From contig NZ_JAFEWE010000004.1 of the NCBI RefSeq assembly GCF_017355785.1, forward strand, positions 124,001-188,000: a stretch of DNA of 64,000 nt, written 5' to 3'. Source of the stretch: Desertivirga arenae. Lineage in GTDB: Bacteria; Bacteroidota; Bacteroidia; Sphingobacteriales; Sphingobacteriaceae. The translations under genes and the position numbers were made by a program. Position 1 is the stretch's first letter. Each line of letters opens with the position of its first letter. Positions 46,697-54,294 of this stretch are shown here, one piece after another. The notes beneath the pieces were generated by a model. It made no database searches. It had not been told where the DNA came from and saw only the letters and a list, made by a program, of their open reading frames with translations.

Positions 46697-47647
46697 ATGT
46701 GTGACGTTTCAATTCATTTCAGCAATCTGAAAGCCACTCTTATAAGGGAGTTAAAATTAGCAAAGAATAGTATTAAGATTGCAGTAGGGTATCTTGACTT
46801 TGAGCTTTTCGAAAAAACTTTTCAAGAGATCAATCAGGAAAAAGTATCAATTGATATAGTAGTGGACAATAATGCTACATCTACCGGTAATAAAGAAGTT
46901 CTTGATAGGCTTAAAGCCATTGGTGTGAAAATTAAGATTCAAGAAATGTTAGCTAATGATAAGGGAGATGTTTATGGAAAAATGCATCACAAATTTTGCA
47001 TAATTGATGAAGCCACTGTTATTACAGGGTCCTACAACTGGACATTTACAGCAAGTACAGTAAGTTTTGAAAATTTTATAATACTCAGAAATAATAGAGA
47101 AGCTATTACGAAGTTTACAAACGAGTTTCATCTGATTAAAGCAATTACTCAAGAAAGGTTAAAGAATATTCAGGAACCAGAGAAATGCAAGGAGGAGGGT
47201 TGTAATGGTATTCTTTTGAATATGCTTGTTCTGCTTCCAAAATTTACAAGGGATGGAAATTTAGATGCCAGGATTGTTCAATTCTGTACTTCCAATTATG
47301 AAGACCATTACTCAGAGAAGAACGCAATAGCTGTTCCTGTCTTAGGGGAGGTACAAGAGAAACTTGAAAATCAGTATCATCAACTCGTTGAGAGCCAAAT
47401 TTCCAGTGACAACTTGGATCTTACCAACGATAGTTATGCGTTGTTAGTAGAGAAAGCATATTCAAGGTACTCCAATACCTTTCTTGTGGATATTTTAAAA
47501 TCAGAGCAAGTGCATTGTTGGGGACATCTATCGCCTAGTATTTATGGGGATGATGATCCGGATTATTCTATTTCTATTAGCTGGAAGGATAGATTTGTTG
47601 AAGATCAAATAGATGATAGTTATGCAACTTGTTTTGACTTGGTGTAA
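46697..47647 (+). CDS. PLD-superfamily nuclease-like protein
   Basis: This is a 316 aa protein from the ATG at 46697. It has one HKD motif, HHKFCIIDEATVITGSYNWT (HxKx4D), within a PLDc_2 fold (SIKIAVGYLDFELFEKTFQE, IDIVVDNNATST). One HKD motif suggests a dimer, as in Nuc and BfiI. The C-terminal ~130 residues are unrecognised. A TTG 63 bp upstream would add non-family sequence. Stand-alone PLD nucleases occur in restriction and defence loci. No partner is obvious here. Confidence 0.75.
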   Translation: MCDVSIHFSNLKATLIRELKLAKNSIKIAVGYLDFELFEKTFQEINQEKVSIDIVVDNNATSTGNKEVLDRLKAIGVKIKIQEMLANDKGDVYGKMHHKFCIIDEATVITGSYNWTFTASTVSFENFIILRNNREAITKFTNEFHLIKAITQERLKNIQEPEKCKEEGCNGILLNMLVLLPKFTRDGNLDARIVQFCTSNYEDHYSEKNAIAVPVLGEVQEKLENQYHQLVESQISSDNLDLTNDSYALLVEKAYSRYSNTFLVDILKSEQVHCWGHLSPSIYGDDDPDYSISISWKDRFVEDQIDDSYATCFDLV

Positions 47648-47701
47648 AACAAAACTTTATAACTATCAAAAGGCAATAAGTGATTTTGTAACTGGAGTTA
47701 T

Positions 47702-47822
47702 GTCTCACGTAACGTAGGTTTTTTGAGACTGTAATTCAGTTATAGCAAATCAAAAAAATGTTTTAGAATTTGTTTAATTATCCGTCTCAAAAATCAAATT
47801 CGTTTTTGTATTTTTGAGACGG
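47702..47822. promoter_or_regulatory. res-like repeat cluster upstream of resolvase
   Basis: Two inverted pairs share the GTCTCA/TGAGAC element: 47702-47707 with 47724-47729, and a stronger 13 bp perfect pair CCGTCTCAAAAAT (47782-47794) with ATTTTTGAGACGG (47810-47822). The last arm ends 15 bp before the resolvase ATG. This fits a resolvase binding site used for both recombination and self-repression. Confidence 0.65.
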
Positions 47823-47837
47823 GATTTATGAGAATTT

Positions 47838-48416
47838 ATGAAAATTGGTTATGCAAGGGTCAGCACTCAGGATCAAAATTTGGAGTTGCAAATTGATGCT
47901 TTGAAAAAAGATGGTTGTGAAAAGATCTTTAAGGAAACAGGTTCAGGAAAAAACAAAGAACGTCCAGGACTACGAGAACTAATGGAGCATTTAAGGGCTA
48001 ATGATACAGTTGTTGTCTGGAAGCTTGATCGCTTAGGAAGAAGTTTAAAAGACCTGATTGATTTGGTTGGAGAATTTGAAGCGAAAGGTGCGAATTTTGT
48101 TAGTTTAAACGATAGAATTGATACATCCACCCCTGCCGGAAAGTTTGTTTTCAATGTGTTTGCTTCTCTTGCTGAGTTTGAGCGAGAAATTATCCGGGAG
48201 AGAACAGTAGCTGGTTTGGCAGCTGCAAGAGTTCGAGGCAGAAATGGAGGAAGGCCGGAGGGATTATCTCCAGAAGCTTTAAATAAAGCAAATTCTGCTT
48301 TTTTATTATTCCAGTCAGGAGAAAAGACTGTTAAAGAAATTTCAAAGGAATTAGGCATTAGTAGAGCTACTTGTTACAGATATATTGAAGCTGCAAAATC
48401 TATGAAGAAAATTTAG
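47838..48416 (+). CDS. Small serine recombinase (resolvase/invertase)
   Basis: This 192 aa protein has the catalytic serine in GYARVSTQDQNLELQ and the Arg region VVWKLDRLGRSLKDLI. The long helix follows (FASLAEFEREIIRERTVAGL), then a C-terminal HTH (KTVKEISKELGISRATCYRY). It belongs to the Tn3-resolvase/Pin group and would resolve dimers or invert DNA at the repeats upstream. It is distinct from the large integrase at the element's right end. Confidence 0.92.
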   Translation: MKIGYARVSTQDQNLELQIDALKKDGCEKIFKETGSGKNKERPGLRELMEHLRANDTVVVWKLDRLGRSLKDLIDLVGEFEAKGANFVSLNDRIDTSTPAGKFVFNVFASLAEFEREIIRERTVAGLAAARVRGRNGGRPEGLSPEALNKANSAFLLFQSGEKTVKEISKELGISRATCYRYIEAAKSMKKI

Positions 48417-48541
48417 CTACAAATAAAATTGTAGGACTTGGTGGTGGAAGATTCATTACGTAACTTACAAAAGTAAAAAAGTGTTAAAAAACTACATTTG
48501 CTTTGTTTCTTTTAGAATCTTGTATACATTAGATAAAATTG

Positions 48542-48549
48542 TATTTTTG
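48542..48549 (+). promoter_or_regulatory. -7 element of the three-gene cassette
   Basis: TATTTTTG matches TAnnTTTG, 26 bp before the ATG at 48575; a TTG lies about 20 bp further up. Confidence 0.5.
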
Positions 48550-48574
48550 CAGTCCCAAAAAAGAACTAGATTTA

Positions 48575-49300
48575 ATGTCAATCGCAGAACCCGTTATCAC
48601 TGATCTTAAATCCATATCTTCTTCTTATGTCCTGATTTGGAATAGCTTGTTAACAAGACTTCCCGATTTGGATCAAGAGTTTTTGAAGCTTTTATTTAAT
48701 AAGCCAGAGCTTACTCACACTGAAAAGGATGATAATGGATTCCAGGTTGCAGAAATGCAAGTGATTGAACCGCCAAAAGATCCTGGAGCTGCTGTCAGTT
48801 TTGAGATTACTCCGGCTGTTCTACCAAGGATTGTTCTAAATAGGCAGAGATTCTTGAATTACGATAATGACCTGCAACGACTTTTAGCAACTCATGATAA
48901 ATTTAGAGATAAGTTAATTGAATTTGATCCTAAGTTTGTTGAGGCTTTAGTTCCAGTGCAGATGGGATTAAATTTGGAGTTTGAAGTTGTTTTAGATGAT
49001 GATTTTGTTGCTAAGGAATGGTTCTACAGTAAGATTTTTGGTGTGAAATGTGAGCAGCAGAACGCTATTTTCACACAGGAGATTAAGTACGCAATTCTCC
49101 ACGCTTCGGGTAACGTTACGAATGTCAGTGTTCAACCAAGATATAATAACGTTCATTCATTGTTTATCTCAATTAATGATCACTTTAGTATATCACCATT
49201 TCTGTCTTTTGTAGATAGTTCACATTTCAAAGTGAAATTTGAAGAATGTATAAATGGTATTAAAACTAATATTATCCCCTTTCTGTTAAAAGGTAAATAG
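48575..49300 (+). CDS. Unknown cassette protein A (241 aa)
   Basis: I do not recognise this protein. From the ATG at 48575 it is soluble, acidic, with mixed alpha/beta segments (SFEITPAVLPRIVLNRQRF, VPVQMGLNLEFEVVLDDDF, EIKYAILHASGNVTNVSVQP). No signal peptide, membrane helix or catalytic motif is evident. It begins a tight operon: the next gene starts 2 bp after its stop. Confidence 0.7.
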   Translation: MSIAEPVITDLKSISSSYVLIWNSLLTRLPDLDQEFLKLLFNKPELTHTEKDDNGFQVAEMQVIEPPKDPGAAVSFEITPAVLPRIVLNRQRFLNYDNDLQRLLATHDKFRDKLIEFDPKFVEALVPVQMGLNLEFEVVLDDDFVAKEWFYSKIFGVKCEQQNAIFTQEIKYAILHASGNVTNVSVQPRYNNVHSLFISINDHFSISPFLSFVDSSHFKVKFEECINGIKTNIIPFLLKGK

Positions 49301-49302
49301 GT

Positions 49303-49995
49303 ATGGATCAACATGTTTTCGAAATAGGCGCTAGCGTACAAAAACTTTCTACGGCAGCTTTATTGGCCGCTAGCAGCTGTATGCCTAGTAATAATGCATC
49401 TAATTCAATTACAACAGCACCGCCTGCTCCACGAATAATAACATATACTGTTCCCATTTATGATGAGCGAGGTCGTAAGAAAACGAATGGTGCAAATGGT
49501 ATCGGACGGAGTAGTTTTGATAATGAAACCGATATAAATTCAACATTAGTTCAGTCTGTTAATAAAGATCGTTATTCTAGTAATACAAAGAATGAGTTCA
49601 ATGTAAACGTTGCTGGTGTTAATTTACCCGCTCACTATATGACAAACCTAAAGACTTATTGGGATGATTTGGACTACGGTTTAAACGCTTATGGTCATCG
49701 GCTAACTGTTGATTTAGAATTGATCAAGGAGGTTGCTTTATATACTGCTGGTAAAGTAGCTTTACTGCCCGCAGAAAAGTCGATTTTGGAATTTGCACCT
49801 GATAGTTCTATAAAATTTACTCTTTCTTTCTCAGAAGGCAGAACTTTGATGATTAACAAGCCCACAGAGCTTGCTGATGATTTTGATGCAAATGAAATTG
49901 TGTTTAGTTTATTTATAGACGATGAGCTTGTTTCTGCAAATACAAATGATCTAGATGAGTTTATAGTTGGATTTAAAGAGTATCTAAGCGCATAG
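49303..49995 (+). CDS. Unknown cassette protein B (230 aa)
   Basis: Unknown. The first ~100 residues are Ser/Asn-rich and low complexity (AALLAASSCMPSNNASNS); the early hydrophobic patch is weak as a signal peptide. The C-terminal half is an acidic globular part (MTNLKTYWDDLDYGLNAYG, DSSIKFTLSFSEGRTLMINK, EIVFSLFIDDELVSANT). It sits between A and C with gaps of 2 and 12 bp, so the three proteins are likely made together. Confidence 0.7.
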   Translation: MDQHVFEIGASVQKLSTAALLAASSCMPSNNASNSITTAPPAPRIITYTVPIYDERGRKKTNGANGIGRSSFDNETDINSTLVQSVNKDRYSSNTKNEFNVNVAGVNLPAHYMTNLKTYWDDLDYGLNAYGHRLTVDLELIKEVALYTAGKVALLPAEKSILEFAPDSSIKFTLSFSEGRTLMINKPTELADDFDANEIVFSLFIDDELVSANTNDLDEFIVGFKEYLSA

Positions 49996-50007
49996 AAGTC
50001 AGTTTTC

Positions 50008-50694
50008 GTGGTTAATTATCCTTCTTCTATTATACCTAAACTAAAAAACGTTGCATGTATTGACATGGATAACCTTTTGAATGAAGGGGAATGTTTTATT
50101 GTTAGAAGGTTAGATGTTCCTGAATCGGAAGTTTTAAACCGAGAGGGAAATGTAAATGCAATGGTTCTGAAAAAGGAAGATATACCAGATATGTCAATGA
50201 ATCTTCTCGGTGGGTTGTACAAAAAAGAGCATTTAAAGTACAGAACAGACAAAAAGGCTTCTTCCCCTTGGAATGGTAAAATAAAAGTTGCAATAAAGGA
50301 TTTCACTAATAATATCAGCCTTTTAAAGGAGTTTTCAGCACTTTTTATTCCAGCTAGTGTATTACATAGGGTTTCTATTCCTTTTGAAGCTGTTGACAAG
50401 AAGGAAAATAAGCAAGCTTACAAAGGCTTCCCATTTGAAAAAAAGTATGAGGGTGATAGAATTAAAAAAAACGGTGAATGCTTAGTTAGACACGACCCAA
50501 CGGTTCTAAATTATTGGCATGTTGTTTTAGATGTAATAAACCCATTTAACGGTGAACCACTTAAAAATGCTAAGAATGCTTTTAACACATTTGCATGTGA
50601 ATGTATAATAAATAATATTATTAGCAAACGTGCTAAACCTATACTTCCAAAAAATCTAGATAAAATACAAAGTAATAACTACATCAGAAGTTAA
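50008..50694 (+). CDS. Unknown cassette protein C (228 aa)
   Basis: Unknown. The start is a GTG at 50008, 12 bp after gene B; the nearest in-frame ATG would remove the N-terminal YPSSIIPKLKNVACIDM. The protein is soluble and basic near the end. The segment LVRHDPTVLNYWHVVLDVIN has spaced His/Asp residues, but no known active-site pattern was matched. It closes the operon. Confidence 0.65.
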   Translation: MVNYPSSIIPKLKNVACIDMDNLLNEGECFIVRRLDVPESEVLNREGNVNAMVLKKEDIPDMSMNLLGGLYKKEHLKYRTDKKASSPWNGKIKVAIKDFTNNISLLKEFSALFIPASVLHRVSIPFEAVDKKENKQAYKGFPFEKKYEGDRIKKNGECLVRHDPTVLNYWHVVLDVINPFNGEPLKNAKNAFNTFACECIINNIISKRAKPILPKNLDKIQSNNYIRS

Positions 50695-50836
50695 CTGATC
50701 GCATAGACTGTAATAATCCCCTTTCCAGGAATTTTTTAAAAAATTTTTTACCTCCAATTATCTTTCTCAACTTTGTTGTGTTGAATTAACAAGATCGGAG
50801 CATTTTCCCCTCAAAAGGAGAATCTAAACTTACCTA

Positions 50837-50871
50837 CCCAAGATGAATCCACATTATAGTGTGAGCTTGGG
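50837..50871. other. Hairpin between cassette and integrase genes
   Basis: CCCAAG (50837) and CTTGGG (50866) enclose an inner CAC/GTG pair. It may end the cassette transcript or mark the start of the integrase transcript. There is no strong T-run. Confidence 0.4.
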
Positions 50872-50885
50872 ATTATTCTGTTCCG

Positions 50886-51107
50886 ATGAGAGAGTCTCTC
50901 GCTAGCGTTTCAAACGCCAATACTTCACAAACAAAAATTAAGAGTTTCGTTAACAACAATTCATTATCTCCAGAGGAATCTCAGCTATTAGTTCTTCAAG
51001 TTGAAGAGCTTTTTGAGTCTCTTTTTACATCTTCCCAGGAGCTTTCTGAAAATCAAAAACTGTATTGTTTAATAAGACAATCTAGAAAAAATAATTCAAA
51101 TCTTTAA
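50886..51107 (+). CDS. Small helical protein beside the integrase (73 aa)
   Basis: Unknown. It has an N-terminal Ser/Asn-rich tail and a helical end (LSPEESQLLVLQVEELFESL). It ends 19 bp before the integrase and is probably cotranscribed. Directionality factors of large serine integrases are small, unrelated in sequence, and often encoded next to the integrase, so this is a reasonable candidate by position only. Confidence 0.5.
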   Translation: MRESLASVSNANTSQTKIKSFVNNNSLSPEESQLLVLQVEELFESLFTSSQELSENQKLYCLIRQSRKNNSNL

Positions 51108-51126
51108 ATAAATAATATTTATCAAG

Positions 51127-52884
51127 ATGAAAGGAAAATTAGGAATATATGCGCGTCAATCTAGGCCAAAAGAAACTAATAACTCGATTGAAGATCAAAT
51201 TGAACAAGGTCAGGGTTTTGCCGAGCAATTGAAAATGGATTTTAATATCTATTGTGATCGAGGGAAGACAGCTGCAACAGATAGCTTGAAGCATCGACCA
51301 GAATTTGAACAACTGTTAGAAGATATTAAAGCTGGGATTATTACAGCTGTTTATGTAATGGATTTATCAAGATTAGCGCGCAATGAAAGATTGAACCTAG
51401 AATTGAAGGAGGTGTTTGAAAAGTATAAGATCAAAGTTTATACAATAATTGATGGAGTCATTGATTACAATGATTCTAGTTGTGTTATGTTGTATGATTT
51501 TAGAAGTATAATTAATATTACAGCTTATAAAGATCAAAAATTTAAGGTCAAATCAGTTCTAAATAAAAGAGCAAGTCAAGGAAAAGCTCACGGTGGCGTT
51601 TTCAAACCATACGGTTATAAAGGAGATGAAGATAAAAATCTAGTAATAGACGTTGAAGAAGCAGCTGTTGTTAGTGAAATATACCAACTCTGCTTACAAG
51701 GTTTTGGTAGTAGTAAAATTGCAAAAATATTAACAGAGAGGAACATTCCTACAAAATCACAAGTTTTAAATAGGGGAAGGAAACCAGAAGAGTTGATAGG
51801 AACATCTGTGTTTCATAATGTAACAAAATGGGCTGCTCCCGTTGTGCTTAAAATCCTTCAGAACTCTATATATAAAGGGGACAGGAATCATAAGGGAAAC
51901 ATTTATTCTGCTCCTGTTATTATTGAACCAGACCTGTGGGAGCAGGCTCAGGTACAGATAAAAAGAAACAGAAATAAGCCGGGATTATCAAGGCACAAGT
52001 ATTTACTCAAAGATTTATGTTACTGCAAAAGGTGCGGTTCTCCATTCTGTGGTAGAACACGGGTTAGTCGAAAGGATCACGTTTATAAATGCTCATCCCC
52101 CAAAAGAAACATTGGGAAGTGTGGCATTAGAGGAATCAACATTGATACCTTAGAAAGCACTGTTTGGTTTTTAATTACAAAAAGTGAGGTATTAATAGCT
52201 AAGGCTAAAGATGAAGTTAACAAGTTGAAAAATCCTGAATATTTGAAAGATTTACGAGTTGAGAAGGAAAGAATTGAAAAATCCGTTCTTAAAGAAATAA
52301 AACATCAACAATTCATTTTAGATGCGGTAAAAGAGGAACTAATGTCAGATGAAGTTGCAAAAGACCGTCTTGTTAGCTCTAAGGAATGTTTGCAACAGTT
52401 AAGGAATAAGCTTAATTCTATAAATCAAAAAATTCAAAGTGATGCAGCCTTAGTTCAAAAGGTAGACGAGGTTAAAGCGTTCGTAAGTATTTGGACCGAG
52501 CAGGCATTTTCAAATGAGTTTCAATATCAGTACGAAATAGTAAGAATGTTCATCGAGAAGATTATAATTGATTTTGAGGAAGACAAAGAGATTTTTACAC
52601 TTGAGGTTCACACAAAGCTTCCCGATTTAACTCAAATTCAGACGGTACATTTGTCTGCGAATGGGATGTTACTTGAAAAACCGGAGGAAGGTAAGAGGCT
52701 TCCAAAGCTCAAAAATGTTGTGAAACCTGTTAAAAACAAAGCACATAAGAAATCATTCATGTTAGTTGAAGCAGTACAACCAAATTTTGATCCTAAAATA
52801 TTTACGAAATCTTTTTCCCCCCATAATTCACACAGTAACATCGGAAATGGTATGGTGTGGACTTCTAAAGGGACGGATAGTTAG
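51127..52884 (+). CDS. Large serine integrase
   Basis: This 585 aa recombinase (integrated form) has the resolvase domain 1-140 with nucleophile S12 in [11 protein letters not shown] and the DLSRLARNE Arg motif (about 79-87). A recombinase domain covers about 150-285. The zinc ribbon has C300, C303, C322 and C332 ([26 protein letters not shown]). A coiled coil lies at about 355-470. It would catalyse attP x attB strand exchange without host factors. Codons 571-585 come from the comM flank beyond the core at 52837. In the circular form the frame instead continues through 38742-38870 for 42 codons, giving 612 aa. Confidence 0.93.
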   Translation: MKGKLGIYARQSRPKETNNSIEDQIEQGQGFAEQLKMDFNIYCDRGKTAATDSLKHRPEFEQLLEDIKAGIITAVYVMDLSRLARNERLNLELKEVFEKYKIKVYTIIDGVIDYNDSSCVMLYDFRSIINITAYKDQKFKVKSVLNKRASQGKAHGGVFKPYGYKGDEDKNLVIDVEEAAVVSEIYQLCLQGFGSSKIAKILTERNIPTKSQVLNRGRKPEELIGTSVFHNVTKWAAPVVLKILQNSIYKGDRNHKGNIYSAPVIIEPDLWEQAQVQIKRNRNKPGLSRHKYLLKDLCYCKRCGSPFCGRTRVSRKDHVYKCSSPKRNIGKCGIRGINIDTLESTVWFLITKSEVLIAKAKDEVNKLKNPEYLKDLRVEKERIEKSVLKEIKHQQFILDAVKEELMSDEVAKDRLVSSKECLQQLRNKLNSINQKIQSDAALVQKVDEVKAFVSIWTEQAFSNEFQYQYEIVRMFIEKIIIDFEEDKEIFTLEVHTKLPDLTQIQTVHLSANGMLLEKPEEGKRLPKLKNVVKPVKNKAHKKSFMLVEAVQPNFDPKIFTKSFSPHNSHSNIGNGMVWTSKGTDS

Positions 52885-53685
52885 TAAGGAAGCTGAGGCT
52901 GCAAGTTTACCTGCAACTGAATGGATCTTTGTCGTTTCTAAAGCTTCGTGAAGATTTAAAGGAGGAAGAATGCTGGGAAGTCGCTTCGCCAGCATCGTTT
53001 TCCCAGCTCCAGGTGGACCAATAAGAATCACATTATGTCCGCCGGCGGCTGCAATTTCAAGCGCCCGTTTAATATTTTCCTGTCCTTTTACGTCGGCAAA
53101 ATTTGACTCGTAATTATTGATATTATGGTAGAACTCGTCACGGGTATCGACAATTACTCTTTTTGGAGATTTCTTACCATTAAAAAAATCTATTACTTCC
53201 GATAGAGTCTCTACACCGTAAACTTCAAGGTCATTTACTATTGCGGCTTCTCTTGCGTTTACTTTGGGAATGATAATTCCTTTAAACTGTTCTTTCCTTG
53301 CCTGAATGGCAATAGGTAAGGCCCCCTTGATTGGGAGGATATTGCCCGATAGTGAAATCTCCCCAAGGATCAGATATTTATCGAGAATAACGCTTTCAAT
53401 CTGCTGCGATTCTGCAAGGATACCCATGGCGATAGCGAGGTCATAGGATGATCCTTCCTTGCGGATATCAGCTGGAGCAAGGTTAACAACGATCTTTTGT
53501 CTCGGCATTCGATATCCCGAATTAGTTATAGCACTCTCTATGCGTAGGAGACTTTCACTAACGGCCTTATCGGGCAGTCCTACGATGTGATATTTTGTTC
53601 CACCACTTATGTTCACTTCTATGGTGATGGTAATTGCTTCAATTCCGTAAACGGCACTACCAAAGGTTTTTACTGGCATCTGCAA
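52828..53685 (-). pseudogene. comM: comM 5' part, separated by the element
   Basis: This half has the N-terminal ChlI/Lon-S5-like domain (about 20-140, [20 protein letters not shown]) and the Mg-chelatase AAA start with Walker [20 protein letters not shown]. It ends at SPHHTISDV. Codon 283 (GTT, 52839-52837) is at the core; two element codons and a TGA follow. Joined to the 3' part at 38741 it makes a 514 aa ComM. Orthologs read HHTISDVALVGGG here, exactly the joined sequence. Confidence 0.92.
52837..52844. repeat. Right attachment core (attR)
   Basis: AACATCGG, identical to 38742-38749. Its element-side arm reads ATTCACACAGT. In the reconstructed attP the two arms form an imperfect inverted repeat centred on ATCG, so the central dinucleotide is probably TC (GA on the other strand). 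Confidence 0.85.
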
Positions 53686-53767
53686 TAAGGGTTTTTCGAA
53701 GATAAGCGAAAATTAGGTTCTGCGAAAGAGAACCTTTAATAAAATAAGATGAGAACATGTCTTTTAG

Positions 53768-53810
53768 AAACAATAAGGGCGATCTCTTTCGAAGACCGCC
53801 CTTATTGTTT
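53768..53810 (-). terminator. Terminator between gldH and comM
   Basis: AAACAATAAGGGCG pairs with CGCCCTTATTGTTT, with an inner TCT/AGA extension. It closes the holB-ricT-gldH transcript, so comM has its own promoter. Confidence 0.85.
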
Positions 53811-53814
53811 TGCT

Positions 53815-54294
53815 TTATTTTGCTGTTTCAACCCTTATACCTACATCGCTAATTTCTCTTAAAGGATTGTCTCGCATATTTTGCTCAAAGCTGAAATTAT
53901 AGATTCCTGGCTTTGGAAATTTATAGTTTTCCCTGAATTTAACCTGATAGGAATAAAGGTTACCAGATCCACTTCCAAGCCACTCTCCGTCAGGATAAGC
54001 GAGCTGAAACTCGCGCCGTTCGGTAATTGGCTTCAGGCTTCCACCTACTTGATGGACCAGAACAAAAATATTGGAGTATCTGTACTCGGCTGTATGGCGA
54101 AGATTAAAGTAAATATTGTAAGCTTTACTAGCGTCCTCGATCTTTACAGGGAAATTGACCTTGTTGTCATATCCCCAATTCCTCGCACTTATTTCCTGAC
54201 TTGTATCTATAACCGCATTGTCTGTACAGGCCGTCAATGTTGACAGTAGTATAATGACAACTAGTTTTTGAATAGCAAGAACAGCTTTATTCAT
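53815..54294 (-). CDS. gldH: GldH-like gliding motility lipoprotein
   Basis: This 159 aa lipoprotein from the ATG at 54294 has a lipobox STLTAC. The GldH fold is seen in YNIYFNLRHTAEYRYSNIFV, REFQLAYPDGEWLGSGSGNL and YNFSFEQNMRDNPLREISDV. GldH is needed for gliding and SprB movement in flavobacteria. In non-gliding Sphingobacteriaceae it is kept as an envelope protein. Its start overlaps the ricT stop by 8 bp. Confidence 0.85.
   Translation of the reverse strand: MNKAVLAIQKLVVIILLSTLTACTDNAVIDTSQEISARNWGYDNKVNFPVKIEDASKAYNIYFNLRHTAEYRYSNIFVLVHQVGGSLKPITERREFQLAYPDGEWLGSGSGNLYSYQVKFRENYKFPKPGIYNFSFEQNMRDNPLREISDVGIRVETAK

Larger units (their letters stand above)
38742..52836. mobile_element. 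14.1 kb serine-integrase element inserted in comM
   Basis: This is 14,095 bp between identical 8 bp cores. It carries a large serine integrase at its right end, a phage-type replication initiator, a small resolvase, two nuclease genes, a membrane protein, an outer-membrane-like protein, and an unknown three-gene cassette. There are no phage structural genes and no relaxase. Its flanks are the two halves of comM, which join in frame at the core. It fits an integrative element (cis-mobilised or plasmid-like), not a complete prophage. The inserted state gives comM a stop two codons past the core. Confidence 0.88.

Noticed and set aside
47873-48358. 161-codon minus-strand open frame
   Set aside because: It lies wholly inside the resolvase gene on the other strand, and its sequence has no domain features; it is a shadow of the resolvase codons.
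48575-50694. CBASS, retron, BREX or ubiquitin-like operon
   Set aside because: None of the hallmark motifs (nucleotidyltransferase GS-DxD, reverse transcriptase YADD, E1/E2/JAB residues, PglZ or BrxC patterns) is present in the three proteins.
50886-51107. XRE-type regulator or excisionase with known fold
   Set aside because: No helix-turn-helix pattern or Xis motif is visible; it is kept only as an unknown small gene.
38742-52844. Complete prophage
   Set aside because: No terminase, portal, capsid, tail or lysis genes are present in 14 kb; the initiator alone does not make a phage.
38742-52844. Conjugative element or Tn7/AbaR-type island in comM
   Set aside because: No relaxase, Tra genes or tnsABC-like genes are seen, and the borders are an integrase core with no target duplication.
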